NCBI RefSeq assembly: GCF_040530035.1
Contig: NZ_JBEWCD010000001.1
Location: 2,108,001 to 2,172,000, forward strand
Source of the DNA: Roseibium sp. HPY-6
Lineage (GTDB): Bacteria; Pseudomonadota; Alphaproteobacteria; Rhizobiales; Stappiaceae
Length of the DNA stretch: 64,000 bases
Reading direction: 5' to 3'
Both the position numbers and the translations under genes were made by a program. Positions 18,827 to 27,771 of the stretch are shown piece after piece. Under the pieces are notes generated by a model. It searched no databases, was not told the DNA's origin, and saw only the letters and a list, made by a program, of their open reading frames with translations. The number at the start of each line of letters is the position of its first letter. Position 1 is the first letter of the stretch.

Positions 18827-20368
18827 TCAGGTGAATTTCTTGATTTCGTTGGACTTCAGCCGCGTCAGATAGCTTTCGAGCTCCCGCTTGACGACCGGCA
18901 TCAAGGCATAAAGCGCGACGATATTGACAACAGCCATGGCGAAAATCGCTGCATCGGAGAAGTCGATAACCGGGCCAAGGCTAGCTGCAGCGCCAATCAC
19001 GACGAAGATGCAGAAAATCACCTTGAAGACCAGTTCCTTCGTCTTGCCTTCGCCGAACAGGAAGGTCCAGGCCTTCAGTCCGTAGTAGGACCAGCTGATC
19101 ATGGTCGAGAAGGCGAACAGCACAACGGCTACCGCCAACACGTATTGGAACCATCCGAACGCTGACGAGAAGGCCGCAGATGTCAGAGCGACGCCTGAAT
19201 TGCCGTCGACGGTCTGGATCGCGGAACCGCCCTCGTTAAGAAGGTAAAGACCGGTTTCCGGATCGGAAACGAGTTGTCCTGTGATGATGATGACCAGCGC
19301 GGTCATGGTGCAGATCACGACAGTGTCGATGAACGGCTCCAGAAGCGAAACGAAACCTTCGGTGATCGGTTCCTTGGTCCGCACCGCAGAGTGCGCGATG
19401 GCGGCAGAACCAACCCCGGCCTCGTTGGAGAATGCCGCCCGTTTAAAGCCCTGGATAAGCGCCCCCACAAAACCGCCGGCCACACCAAGACCCGTGAAGG
19501 CACCTTCAAAGATCTGGCCAAAGGCCCAGCCGATCTTATCGGCATGCATCAGTAGGATCACCAGCGCGGTCAAAACGTAGAGGACGCCCATGAACGGCAC
19601 GACCTTTTCGGTTACCGAGGCGATCGACTTCAGTCCGCCGACGATCACCGCAAAAACGATGGCTGCAAAGATAAGACCGGTGATCCAGCCCGGATAATCG
19701 CCGACAACGTTGGCGATCTGTGCATGCGCCTGGTTGGCCTGGAACATGTTCCCGCCACCGAACGCGCCCAGAATGCAGAAGATTGCAAACATCACGGCCA
19801 GGATCTTGCCGGCAGGCAGGCCCCGTTCTTCAAACCCCTTGGTCATGTAGTACATGGGCCCGCCGGAAACCGTGCCGTCGGGAAATTCGTTCCGGTATTT
19901 CACCCCGAGCGTACACTCGGTGAACTTCGACGCCATCCCCAGGAGACCCGCCAGGATCATCCAGAAAGTGGCTCCGGGCCCGCCGATACCGACCGCAACG
20001 GCGACACCGGCAATGTTCCCGAGCCCCACCGTGCCGGACAGAGCGGTTGCGAGCGCCTGAAAGTGACTGACCTCCCCGGCATCGTCGGGATCCGAATAAT
20101 CACCCCGCACGAGCGCGATGGAATGCGGGAACGCCCGAAACTGGATGAACCCGAAATAGAGCGTAAAGACTGTTGCGGCCACGACCAGCCAGCCCACGAT
20201 CCACGGAAAGGATGTTCCAGGGAACGGGCTGAAGATGAAACTGACAAACCAGCCGGTCGAATTTGCAAACAGCGTATTGACCTGTTCGTCGATGGATTGC
20301 GCCATTGCCGGCATAACACCGGCAAGCAAAATGGTTGCGGCTAGAACCGCAGCGTAGGATTTTTTCAT
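18827..20368 (-). CDS. Alanine/glycine:cation symporter (AGCS family)
   Basis: A 513-residue AGCS (SSF-unrelated) Na+:alanine/glycine carrier with about ten to eleven membrane helices. Family signatures include ALATALSGTVGLGNIAGVAVAVGIGGPGATFWMI, PMYYMTKGFEERG, and RAAFSNEAGVGSAAIAHSAVRT near the middle. The N-terminus has an extra hydrophobic, signal-like segment (residues 5-23, ending AMAQ) before the first carrier helix, common in alphaproteobacterial members. It lies 19 bases after the universal stress protein gene on the same strand, and that pair is divergent from an Lrp-type regulator, which probably controls uptake in response to amino acids. Confidence 0.93.
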   Translation of the reverse strand: MKKSYAAVLAATILLAGVMPAMAQSIDEQVNTLFANSTGWFVSFIFSPFPGTSFPWIVGWLVVAATVFTLYFGFIQFRAFPHSIALVRGDYSDPDDAGEVSHFQALATALSGTVGLGNIAGVAVAVGIGGPGATFWMILAGLLGMASKFTECTLGVKYRNEFPDGTVSGGPMYYMTKGFEERGLPAGKILAVMFAIFCILGAFGGGNMFQANQAHAQIANVVGDYPGWITGLIFAAIVFAVIVGGLKSIASVTEKVVPFMGVLYVLTALVILLMHADKIGWAFGQIFEGAFTGLGVAGGFVGALIQGFKRAAFSNEAGVGSAAIAHSAVRTKEPITEGFVSLLEPFIDTVVICTMTALVIIITGQLVSDPETGLYLLNEGGSAIQTVDGNSGVALTSAAFSSAFGWFQYVLAVAVVLFAFSTMISWSYYGLKAWTFLFGEGKTKELVFKVIFCIFVVIGAAASLGPVIDFSDAAIFAMAVVNIVALYALMPVVKRELESYLTRLKSNEIKKFT

Positions 20369-20387
20369 TGCTTGAACCTCTGAAAGC

Positions 20388-20822
20388 TTAGGGAACGATG
20401 GTCACGGGCACTGGCGACGCTTGTGCCAGGCTTCCGGCGACCGATCCGAATATTCGCGATGAAAGCTGCGAGTGGCCGGTCCGGCCGATCACCAGCTGTT
20501 CCACGTCATCTGCTTCGGCAACCTTGATCAGGGTTTCGGCAATATGGCCGTAGCGAAGTTCCGACGTTGCTTCGATCCCGCTGTCAGAGAGTTTTTGCAT
20601 GACCGGATCGAGCAAGGACGATTTCGCCCGCTCAAGTTCCTCTGTCCGGCGTGCATGCCGTTCCTCAAGTTCGGTAGGTGTCAAAAAAGTGTATGGCGAC
20701 CATTCCAGGATATGGGCCACAACGAGCCCTGATTGACTGGCTTTCGCCAAGTTGACAGCGAAATCGAGTGCATTCCCCGATGCGCTGCTGCCGTCGTACC
20801 CGACGACTATTTTCTTTTTCAT
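20388..20822 (-). CDS. Universal stress protein (UspA family, ATP-binding type)
   Basis: A 144-residue single-domain Usp. The N-terminal strand KKIVVGYDGSSASGNALDFA and the C-terminal GRTGHSQLSSRIFGSVAGSLAQASPVPVTIVP contain the G-x2-G-x9-G-(S/T) nucleotide-binding pattern, so ATP binding is expected. The function of such proteins is generally adaptive and cannot be specified. It is the first gene of a two-gene unit with the AGCS symporter; Usp-transporter pairs often modulate the carrier. Confidence 0.92.
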   Translation of the reverse strand: MKKKIVVGYDGSSASGNALDFAVNLAKASQSGLVVAHILEWSPYTFLTPTELEERHARRTEELERAKSSLLDPVMQKLSDSGIEATSELRYGHIAETLIKVAEADDVEQLVIGRTGHSQLSSRIFGSVAGSLAQASPVPVTIVP

Positions 20823-20896
20823 TCTGTTCCCCTTCTCAACGGCCCCATGCCGTAGAGGAAACCATATTCGAAGTTGCAGGGGAAAGGTTCTCGTTT

Positions 20897-20950
20897 TTCA
20901 ATTGAATTCAGAAAATTTCTCAATAATTATCGAAAAATCAGAAAATTTTC
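20897..20950. promoter_or_regulatory. Cluster of AT-rich palindromes, probable Lrp-type control region
   Basis: TTCAATTGAA (20897-20906), TGAATTCA (20903-20910) and GAAAATTTTC (20941-20950) are perfect short palindromes between the divergent usp/symporter unit and the Lrp-like gene starting at 20963. Lrp proteins bind several AT-rich imperfect palindromes cooperatively, so the arrangement fits. The exact sites are not defined by sequence alone. Confidence 0.5.
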
Positions 20951-20962
20951 GGAATTATTACG

Positions 20963-21454
20963 ATGGATAGCCTGGATAGGAAAATACTTTCGATTTTGCA
21001 GAAAAACAGTCGTATTTCGATGGCAAGACTGTCAGATCAGGTCGGACTTTCCCTGTCGGCATGCCATCGACGGGTGAAAATGCTCGAAGCGAACGGGGTC
21101 ATCGAGGCCTACACAGTCCGTCTGGACCGGGCATCGCTCAATCTCGAAATGCAGGTTTTCATTGAAGTGAAACTGACCAGTCCGCGCAGGGAAGATGCGC
21201 TGGCCTTCGAGGATGAAATCGCTCGAATGCCTGAAGTTCTGGAATGCCACCTGATATCAGGTGAATTCGATTATCTTATCAGGCTGATGACCAAGAATAC
21301 GGCCGACTACGAGAGGATATACCGGGGGCGACTTTCGCAGATACCGTCTGTCGCCCAGATGAAAACGCTATTGAGCCTAAGCACGGTCAAAGAGTTCGAA
21401 GGGCTGAACCTGGAAGACCTCAGCGGCACCAAGGGTGATGGTCTACCGGCTTGA
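20963..21454 (+). CDS. Lrp/AsnC-family transcriptional regulator
   Basis: A 163-residue feast/famine regulator. The N-terminal helix-turn-helix begins DSLDRKILSILQKNSRISMARLSDQVGLS and continues CHRRVKMLEANGVI. The C-terminal RAM ligand-binding domain includes VFIEVKLTSPRREDALAFEDEI and LECHLISGEFDYLIRLMTKN. Length and layout are typical of Lrp. It diverges from the Usp-symporter pair, the probable target, with amino acid (alanine or glycine) as likely effector by inference. Confidence 0.92.
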   Translation: MDSLDRKILSILQKNSRISMARLSDQVGLSLSACHRRVKMLEANGVIEAYTVRLDRASLNLEMQVFIEVKLTSPRREDALAFEDEIARMPEVLECHLISGEFDYLIRLMTKNTADYERIYRGRLSQIPSVAQMKTLLSLSTVKEFEGLNLEDLSGTKGDGLPA

Positions 21455-21461
21455 TTTGCGC

Positions 21462-22370
21462 TCAGGCCACCTCGAAACAATCCACCAGGGCACCACGGTG
21501 CTGAATGACGGTTCCGGCAAGCCGTGCACCTGCATCAACGCTGGCCTTGATGCTTTGACTTGTCAGGTATTCCGCAAGAAATGCCGCGTTGTAGCTGTCA
21601 CCTGCCGCCGTCGTATCGACAATATTTTGCACCGGCGAGGGCTGAAACGCGTGTTTTTCTTGCCCGGTCGCACAGATGACTTCTTCCGGCCCGTTTTTGA
21701 CAACCACCATGCCGGCACCCGCCGACAGGTATCTATCAGCGCTTACGTCGGCGGTCGCATCGCCGAAATGTGCCAACTCGTCTTCAAACGATGGCATGAC
21801 AAAGTCGCACAGAGCGGCAGCTTGCGTAACACTCTTGCGCATCACGTCTTCATTCTCCCAAAGACGCGGACGCAGATTGGGATCAAAGGCCGTTTTAGCA
21901 CCCGCCTTTCGCGCAATTGACAACGCCTCAAAAAAGACTTGCCTGTCCTTCTCCGGAAGGATCGCCAGCGTGATGCCGCTGAAATAAATGAGATTGGCAG
22001 TCGATAAGGAAGCCTGAAGATGGGCGGAATCTGCGGCCAGTTGGCGTGCTGCAGATTGCGAGCGCCAATACGCAAAGCTCCGCTCGCCGTCCTTCAGCTG
22101 GATCATGTAAAGGCCGACGGTTCGTTCGTCCAGTTTGCGCACAGCGCCGACATCCACGCCTGACGAGCGCAGGAAATCGAGCATTTCCTCCGAAACCTGG
22201 TCTCGGCCGACAGCAGTGAGATAGCCGACGGTCCAATCATCCGGCAGGCTCTTGCGCGCATACCAGGCCGTATTCAAGGTGTCGCCGGCAAACCCCATCG
22301 CAAAAGTGCCCTGGCCGGTTGGAGCCATCTCCACCATGCACTCGCCAACAGCCAAAAATGTCTTGGACAC
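21462..22370 (-). CDS. kdgK: 2-keto-3-deoxygluconate kinase (PfkB family)
   Basis: A 302-residue ribokinase-fold sugar kinase. The N-terminus SKTFLAVGECMVEMAP and GFAGDTLNTAWYARK are typical of KdgK, and the C-terminal DTTAAGDSYNAAFLAEYL supplies the catalytic Asp and anion hole. It phosphorylates 2-keto-3-deoxygluconate to KDPG in pectin, alginate or uronate catabolism. The GTG at 22370 is chosen because GGGGAGGAAC lies just upstream; an in-frame ATG seven codons earlier has no such site. It lies downstream of a CUT1 transporter operon but is separated by more than 200 bases, so co-transcription is uncertain. Confidence 0.88.
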   Translation of the reverse strand: MSKTFLAVGECMVEMAPTGQGTFAMGFAGDTLNTAWYARKSLPDDWTVGYLTAVGRDQVSEEMLDFLRSSGVDVGAVRKLDERTVGLYMIQLKDGERSFAYWRSQSAARQLAADSAHLQASLSTANLIYFSGITLAILPEKDRQVFFEALSIARKAGAKTAFDPNLRPRLWENEDVMRKSVTQAAALCDFVMPSFEDELAHFGDATADVSADRYLSAGAGMVVVKNGPEEVICATGQEKHAFQPSPVQNIVDTTAAGDSYNAAFLAEYLTSQSIKASVDAGARLAGTVIQHRGALVDCFEVA

Positions 22371-22583
22371 ACGTTCCTCCCCAGGAATCATCTCAGGACT
22401 CTCAACTCAAAAACCGCTGTTTTCTGCGATTTAAATCCATTTAAATTCAGCTTAAGTTAATAGCATGAATGGGGAAGGCGTCAATCACCTTCGCCATCAG
22501 ACTTTAGACCGGTGCGGCCGCCAGGGTCTCATTCGAGGCAAATCAAGGTGTCATGTATGCCTGCGCATTTTCAGCTTTGAGCC

Positions 22584-23405
22584 CTACTTAATGCCGGCTC
22601 GCATGAAACTTTGAACGAATTGGCGCTGGAACAACAAAAACGCAATCAGCAGCGGCCCGGAAGTCATCAAGGTGGCCGCATTGATGACCGACCACTCAAT
22701 TCCGCTGTCGATTGCGGAAAAGATGCTGAGGCCGACTGTGACAGGCCTGGTTTCCACCGAATTGGTGACAATCAGCGGCCAGAGGAAATTGTTCCAGTGG
22801 TGGCTGACCGATACCAGCCCATAGGCAAGGTAAGTCGGTTTGGCGAGCGGGATATAGACCTTCCACAGCACACCCAGGAAGGAAGCCCCTTCAATCCTGG
22901 CCGCCTCGTCCAGCTCCTTGGGGATCGTCATGAACGTCTGCCGCAGCAGGAAAATACCGAAACCGGACGCAATGTAGGGCAACGCAATCGCCGGGATTGT
23001 GTCGACCAGATTAAGCAAGCGCATGGTCTTGTAGTTTTCGACCATCAGGATATCCGGCATCACCAGAAGCTGAAGCAGAACAAGTGCAAACAGTATGTTG
23101 CGCCCGGGAAACTCGAACCGCGCGAAGGCGAAGGCAGCCAGTGTGCACAAAAAGAACTGACCGGCGAGGATCATCGTCACGAGAATGAATGTGTTCAGGA
23201 AGTAACGGGCAAAGGGCGCCGCATCCCAGGCTTTCGAGAAATTTTCCAGTGTCAGGGGCGCAAACAGCTCAAATCTTGCTTCGTAGGCGGCCGGATGGAA
23301 CGCAGTCCAAACGGCATAGGCAAGTGGCAACACCCACAACAGCGCCAGAGCCCAGGCGGCAAACGTGTTGAGCAGACGGTCGAACAGATCGGACGCACCG
23401 GTCAT
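22584..23405 (-). CDS. CUT1 ABC transporter permease (MalG/UgpE type)
   Basis: A 273-residue inner-membrane permease with six predicted helices. The conserved cytoplasmic EAA loop EAARIEGASFLGVLWKVYIPLAKP contacts the ATPase. The C-terminal RQFVQSFMRAGIK is typical of UgpE/MalG-like subunits. The start overlaps the stop of the partner permease gene (ATGA), so the two are coupled. It is the last gene of the DeoR-ATPase-binding protein-permease-permease operon. Substrate assignment rests on the binding protein, which is closest in feel to UgpB. Confidence 0.9.
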   Translation of the reverse strand: MTGASDLFDRLLNTFAAWALALLWVLPLAYAVWTAFHPAAYEARFELFAPLTLENFSKAWDAAPFARYFLNTFILVTMILAGQFFLCTLAAFAFARFEFPGRNILFALVLLQLLVMPDILMVENYKTMRLLNLVDTIPAIALPYIASGFGIFLLRQTFMTIPKELDEAARIEGASFLGVLWKVYIPLAKPTYLAYGLVSVSHHWNNFLWPLIVTNSVETRPVTVGLSIFSAIDSGIEWSVINAATLMTSGPLLIAFLLFQRQFVQSFMRAGIK

Positions 23406-24289
23406 TTATAGTGCACCTTTCTGTCGAAAAAGAAGAACTGGCCAATGGCAAGCAGTGAAAGGAGCACCAGCAAGGCGACGGTCAACGTCGCTCCATAAGC
23501 CGTTTCCCAGAAACGGAAGGCCACTTCATAGATGTAAAACAGGAGCAACGCGGACGCGTTATCGGGACCACCGTCTGTCAGAATGAAAATGTGGTCCACG
23601 AGACGGAAGGAATTGATCACGGCATTGACGCAGACGAACAGCGTTGTCGGCATCAGGAGCGGAAAGGTTATGCGCCAGAATATCGTCCAGCGTCCGGCCC
23701 CTTCGATCTGAGCTGCTTCCTTCAGCGACACCGGAATGGCCTGCAGGGCCGCAAGATAAAATATCATGAAGAACCCTGCTTCCTTCCAGACAGTCACCAC
23801 GATGATCGCGTTCAGCGCGGTATCGGGGTTGCCGAGATAGTTGCTTGCGGGCCAACCGAACAAGAAGCCGGTGATCTGGTCGAAGAGACCAAAGCCGGGC
23901 GTATAGAAGAACATCCAGATATTTGCGACCGCGATCAGCGGCAGCACGGTCGGCGTGAAATACGCCATGCGAACGAAGCTGCGTCCGGCAAGCTTTTCGT
24001 TCACCCAAAGAGCCATGACGATCGCCAGCGCAACCGAAACAGGGATCGTCCCGATCGCGAACCAGAGATTGTTCCAGAGCACCTTCCAGAAAACGGGATC
24101 GTTGATCATGCGCTCGTAGTTGTCCAGCCCGATGAACTTCGCCGGACGGCGACCGCGCGGCGTTGAAAAGAAGCTGTTGATCAGCGTCGTGACAGCCGGA
24201 ATGTGCGTAAAGGCAAACAAAAACACCAGGGCCGGCAGCAACAGAAGCCAGCCATTGATCCAATCGCGTTTGAGTTTGAATGCCCGCAT
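23402..24289 (-). CDS. CUT1 ABC transporter permease (MalF/UgpA type)
   Basis: A 295-residue permease with six helices and the EAA loop EAAQIEGAGRWTIFWRITFPLLMP. The start at 24289 was chosen because MRAFKLKRDWINGWLLLLPALVF is the family-like N-terminus; longer in-frame readings add an unlikely 38-residue leader. A GC stem-loop at 24380-24397 lies between it and the binding-protein gene. It pairs with the downstream MalG-type permease, with a four-base overlap. Confidence 0.9.
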   Translation of the reverse strand: MRAFKLKRDWINGWLLLLPALVFLFAFTHIPAVTTLINSFFSTPRGRRPAKFIGLDNYERMINDPVFWKVLWNNLWFAIGTIPVSVALAIVMALWVNEKLAGRSFVRMAYFTPTVLPLIAVANIWMFFYTPGFGLFDQITGFLFGWPASNYLGNPDTALNAIIVVTVWKEAGFFMIFYLAALQAIPVSLKEAAQIEGAGRWTIFWRITFPLLMPTTLFVCVNAVINSFRLVDHIFILTDGGPDNASALLLFYIYEVAFRFWETAYGATLTVALLVLLSLLAIGQFFFFDRKVHYK

Positions 24290-24379
24290 TTCTTTTGCTT
24301 CCGGAGTAAATGGGAGCGCAAGTGTCCAAGGTGACTTGAGCGCATTGACCGCACGATTGCGGCCTTTGATTTGACGGAG

Positions 24380-24397
24380 CGCCGGCCAGGGCCGGCG
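24380..24397 (-). terminator. Stem-loop after the binding-protein gene
   Basis: CGCCGGC (24380-24386) and GCCGGCG (24391-24397) form a perfect seven-base GC stem with a CAGG loop, about 20 bases beyond the binding-protein stop. Without a U-run it more likely protects the upstream mRNA end or attenuates transcription than terminates fully. Confidence 0.5.
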
Positions 24398-24415
24398 ATC
24401 CACCCTTGCGAGACG

Positions 24416-25699
24416 TCAGCGATATTCAGCCAGGATCGCGTCAGCCTGGGTCTGCGCTTCCTTCAGCGCGGTTGCCGGGTCTTTTTTGCCGGTGATCGCG
24501 GAAGCAAGCGCATCGTTGAAGATGCCCGTCACACGCTGGTTCTGATAGGTCGACAGTTCCGCCTTGGCGAATTCGAGCTGGTCGCGGGCGACAAGGGCCG
24601 GAGCGAAATCGGCCGTATAGGCTTTCATCGTTTCGGTTTCCCAGGTCTCGGGACGCGGAGCGACGTAGCCGGTTGCGATCGTCCACTTGGCAGCCTGCTC
24701 AGGGGCCGTGATCCATTGAACGAATTCGACAGCAGCCTTGTTCTGTTCGTCGGAGGCTCCCTTGAACAGATAGAAGTTACCGCCACCGGTCGGCGCACCG
24801 CGTGTTTCCTTTGCCGGCAGCATTGCAACGCCGAAGTCGAACGGTGCGTTGTCACGGACATTCGTCAGATTGCCGGTCGAGGTCCACATCATCGCCGTCT
24901 GGCCTTCGAAGAAGGCTTTCGGTGTCGCGCCCCATTCGATGATGCCAGGTGCCATGATTTCATATTTCGTGCTCAGGTCGACAAGATACTGAAGCGCCTC
25001 GACAACCTTCGGGTCATCGAAGTTGGTCTTGTTGCCGTCTGCATTGGCAAGGATCGCACCGTTTTCAATCGCCAGACCCTGGAACAGCCAATAGGGGAAG
25101 CCGGACGACGGAATGCGAACGCCCCATTGTGTGACGTTTCCGCTGGCGTCCTTTTTGGTCAGTTTCTTGCCGAACTCGACCATTTCGTCCCAGCTTTCCG
25201 GCGCAACGTCGGGGTCAAGACCGGCTTCCTTGAAAGCGTCCTTGTTCCAGTAAAGAACCGGCGTGGAGCGCTGGAAAGGAATGCCGTAGGTCTTGCCTCC
25301 GGTCTGGCTGTTTTCCATGAAGGCCGGATAGAAGCCTTCGACCCACTTCTTGTCTTCGTCAGTGCTGAGGTAATCGTCAAAGGGAACGATCAGATCCTCA
25401 TCAATCAGTGTGAACATATCGACCGAAAGGATCACCGAAAGCTGAGGCGGGTTTCCACCGCGTGAGGCAGTGATCGCCTTGGCAACAGTGTCCTGATAGG
25501 ACCCGGCGTAGACAGCATCAATGTTCACATCCGGGTTCTGAGCAACATATTCGTTGGTCAGTTCCTGGATGGTTTCGGCGGCTTTTCCGCCAACAGCGAC
25601 CGGGAAATAAAATTGCAGGTCAACAGCCTGAGCGGACGCCCAGGTGCTGAAAGAAAGAGCCGTTGCCGCAACGGCTTTCAGGAAAGTTGACTTCAACAT
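24416..25699 (-). CDS. CUT1 ABC transporter, periplasmic binding protein (UgpB-like)
   Basis: A 427-residue family-1 solute-binding protein. A signal peptide of about 25 residues ends SAQA. The mature sequence has FPVAVGGKAAETIQELTNEY, the NPDVNIDAVYAGSYQDT strand, PFQRSTPVLYWNKDAFKEAG and an aromatic sugar-site region. Pieces such as Y-x-G-x-Y and S-TPVLY-NKDAFK-AGL resemble UgpB, the glycerol-3-phosphate binding protein. That substrate, or glycerophosphodiesters, is suggested by similarity and by the GlpR-like DeoR gene upstream, but a sugar is not excluded. Confidence 0.9.
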   Translation of the reverse strand: MLKSTFLKAVAATALSFSTWASAQAVDLQFYFPVAVGGKAAETIQELTNEYVAQNPDVNIDAVYAGSYQDTVAKAITASRGGNPPQLSVILSVDMFTLIDEDLIVPFDDYLSTDEDKKWVEGFYPAFMENSQTGGKTYGIPFQRSTPVLYWNKDAFKEAGLDPDVAPESWDEMVEFGKKLTKKDASGNVTQWGVRIPSSGFPYWLFQGLAIENGAILANADGNKTNFDDPKVVEALQYLVDLSTKYEIMAPGIIEWGATPKAFFEGQTAMMWTSTGNLTNVRDNAPFDFGVAMLPAKETRGAPTGGGNFYLFKGASDEQNKAAVEFVQWITAPEQAAKWTIATGYVAPRPETWETETMKAYTADFAPALVARDQLEFAKAELSTYQNQRVTGIFNDALASAITGKKDPATALKEAQTQADAILAEYR

Positions 25700-25766
25700 C
25701 TCTACACTTCCTAAGGTTTGAACATCCGCATCATTGCGGCTGGTCTACGCGGGCGCGCGCAGTCGG

Positions 25767-26837
25767 TCAGGAATTCAGAAGTGTTCCGAATTCCGAAATA
25801 AGATCATCTCTCCGGCGGCCGGTATCGGCGTCGAAAACGTGTAGTGCGTCCGGATCAAAACCCAGCTGAATCGTTTCGCCGGGCTGCACGGGTCTCGTGG
25901 TTGGCAGCCTCACCTGAAACGCGGTCTCGGCAACAACGCAATCCGCCAGAGTGTCCGCACCGAGATATTCAACAGCGCGTATCGAGGCTGAAATCGGCCC
26001 ATCGGCCTGCATGCGCATCGCTTCAGGCCGTATCCCGAGCTGGAAGTCAGGTGCCGTACAAAGCTTCTTGAACGTATTGGCCGGAAACAGGTTCATTGGC
26101 GGTGTGCCGATGAATTTGGCTGCAAACGGGCTTGCAGGCTTCTCGTAAAGGTCCCGTGGTGCAGCCGCCTGTTCCAGCCGTCCCTTGTTCAGGAGCACGA
26201 CCTGATCGGCCATGGTGATCGCCTCGACCTGATCGTGGGTCACATAGACCATCGTGAAGCCGAGCTGTTGCTGGAGAGACCTGATTTCAAGCCGCATTTC
26301 ATGCCTGAGTTTCGCATCCAGGTTGGAAAGCGGCTCGTCCATCAGGCAAATCGGTTTTTCGCCGATGATTGCACGGCCAAGCGCGACACGTTGCTGCTGG
26401 CCGCCCGACAATTGACCCGGCTTTCGATCGAGCAGAACCGACAGTCCGAGTAGATCGGCAACTTTTTTCAAGCGCTCGTCGCGTTCGCTGCGGTTCACGC
26501 GGCGCACCTTGAGCCCGAAAATAATGTTCTCCGCAACGCTGAGATGGGGAAACAGCGCATAGGACTGAAAGACCATCGATAGGTCTCGTTTGGAAGATGG
26601 CTTGCCGGTCACATCATCGCCGCCGATCAGGATGCGGCCGGCACTGACCTCCTCCAGGCCTGCAATCATCCGCAGCGTGGTCGACTTGCCGCATCCGGAG
26701 GGACCCAGAAGCGCGGTGAAGGAACCCGCCGGTATCTCGATGGACAAGGCGTCTACGGCAATCGTTTCGCCCCAGACCCGCGAAACGCCGTCCAGGCTGA
26801 TCGGTTTGCCGGCACTTGCCAAGGCCTTGCTTGCCAT
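25767..26837 (-). CDS. CUT1 ABC transporter ATP-binding protein (UgpC/MalK type)
   Basis: A 356-residue ABC ATPase with a C-terminal TOBE regulatory domain. Walker A is GPSGCGKST, the Q-loop follows VFQSYALFPH, the signature is LSGGQQQRVALGRA, Walker B CLMDEPLSNLD, and the switch His is in YVTHDQ. After the ATPase domain come FIGTPPMNLFPAN and LGIRPEAM, typical of MalK-like proteins. The ATG at 26837 shares its first base with the TGA of the DeoR gene (GTGATG), where a GTG one codon earlier is an alternative. It is expressed with the DeoR regulator and drives both permeases. Confidence 0.92.
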   Translation of the reverse strand: MASKALASAGKPISLDGVSRVWGETIAVDALSIEIPAGSFTALLGPSGCGKSTTLRMIAGLEEVSAGRILIGGDDVTGKPSSKRDLSMVFQSYALFPHLSVAENIIFGLKVRRVNRSERDERLKKVADLLGLSVLLDRKPGQLSGGQQQRVALGRAIIGEKPICLMDEPLSNLDAKLRHEMRLEIRSLQQQLGFTMVYVTHDQVEAITMADQVVLLNKGRLEQAAAPRDLYEKPASPFAAKFIGTPPMNLFPANTFKKLCTAPDFQLGIRPEAMRMQADGPISASIRAVEYLGADTLADCVVAETAFQVRLPTTRPVQPGETIQLGFDPDALHVFDADTGRRRDDLISEFGTLLNS

Positions 26838-27625
26838 CACGCTACGCCCCCGCCTTCGTAGACAAAAACCTCGGTTTTTGAACCCCGAAGACTCTCCAGG
26901 AACGCATCCGGGACGGGACGGTCGCAGAAAACCGCATCCACGTCTTTCAGCTGGCCGCCGCGCACATGAGCCGCCCGGCCAAACTTGCTGTGATCCAGCA
27001 CGAGGTAGGACTTACGGCAATTGGCCAGGATCGATTGGCGTGCAGCGACTTCATCCTCATGGAAATCAAGCAGCGTACCGTCTTCATCAACGCCTGCGAC
27101 ACCGAATATCCCGACGTCAACTTTGTAGTTTGAAAAGAAGGCCTGCGCCGCCGAGCCGAGAATGTCCCGGTCACCGTGTCGAAGACGTCCGCCCGCGATG
27201 GTGACCTGGAAGGAGGGATTGCTGGAGGCGGTGAACGCAACGTTCAGATTATTTGTGAAGACGGCAAGCTTGTCATGACCGGTGAGCGCTTGCATGACGA
27301 TCTCCGGTGTCGTCCCGATCGAAAAGGCGACCGACTGGTTGTTCTCGATCTTGGCCCCTACCAGCTTGGCTATAAGCCGCTTTTCGGGAAGGTTCAGGAT
27401 TTGCCGTGTTGAATAGTGAATGTTGGAGGCCGGTGCGGGAGGTTCCACACCTCCATGTGTTCGGCGCAGGACACCCAACTCGCACAATCCGTTTACATCT
27501 CTGCGGATCGTCTGGGTGGTCACCTCAAATCGCTCGGCAAGCTCCTCCACCGACGCAAAACCGGCCTTTTGCACGAGATCGGCAATTTCGGCCTGTCGTT
27601 TCGAAATGTCTACCTGACCAAGCAT
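26837..27625 (-). CDS. DeoR/GlpR-family transcriptional repressor
   Basis: A 262-residue DeoR-type regulator. The helix-turn-helix SVEELAERFEVTTQTIRRDVNGLCELGVLRRTHGG is followed by the sugar-phosphate-binding (DeoRC) domain with VAFSIGTTPEIVMQAL, AVFTNNLNVA, and GVAGVDEDGTLLDFHEDEVAARQSIL. Such repressors release DNA on binding a phosphorylated intermediate. It is the first gene of the transporter operon and its upstream region carries two palindromes of the expected type, so autoregulation is likely. Confidence 0.92.
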   Translation of the reverse strand: MLGQVDISKRQAEIADLVQKAGFASVEELAERFEVTTQTIRRDVNGLCELGVLRRTHGGVEPPAPASNIHYSTRQILNLPEKRLIAKLVGAKIENNQSVAFSIGTTPEIVMQALTGHDKLAVFTNNLNVAFTASSNPSFQVTIAGGRLRHGDRDILGSAAQAFFSNYKVDVGIFGVAGVDEDGTLLDFHEDEVAARQSILANCRKSYLVLDHSKFGRAAHVRGGQLKDVDAVFCDRPVPDAFLESLRGSKTEVFVYEGGGVA

Positions 27626-27738
27626 ATGCTTCCGACCCGATACCTGTTGACCCGCAAAAGCTGCTTCGCCAAGCAGATTGGTTAGTACGCGCCTCGACCT
27701 GACCTTCAGCCGATCGAATTCAAAGCAGGATAAATCAT

Positions 27739-27771
27739 GTTCATATGAACCTTATTCGACGTTCATATGAA
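27739..27771. promoter_or_regulatory. Paired palindromic operators for the DeoR-type repressor
   Basis: GTTCATATGAAC (27739-27750) is a perfect 12-base palindrome and TTCATATGAA (27762-27771) repeats its core. Their centres are 22 bases apart, about two helical turns, on the same DNA face. The sequence resembles GlpR-type sites (ATGTTC...GAAC). They lie just upstream of the DeoR-led operon start and are otherwise unexplained. Confidence 0.65.

Noticed and set aside
24371..25465. Plus-strand frame of about 364 codons
   Set aside because: Antisense to the UgpB-like binding-protein gene and without family features.
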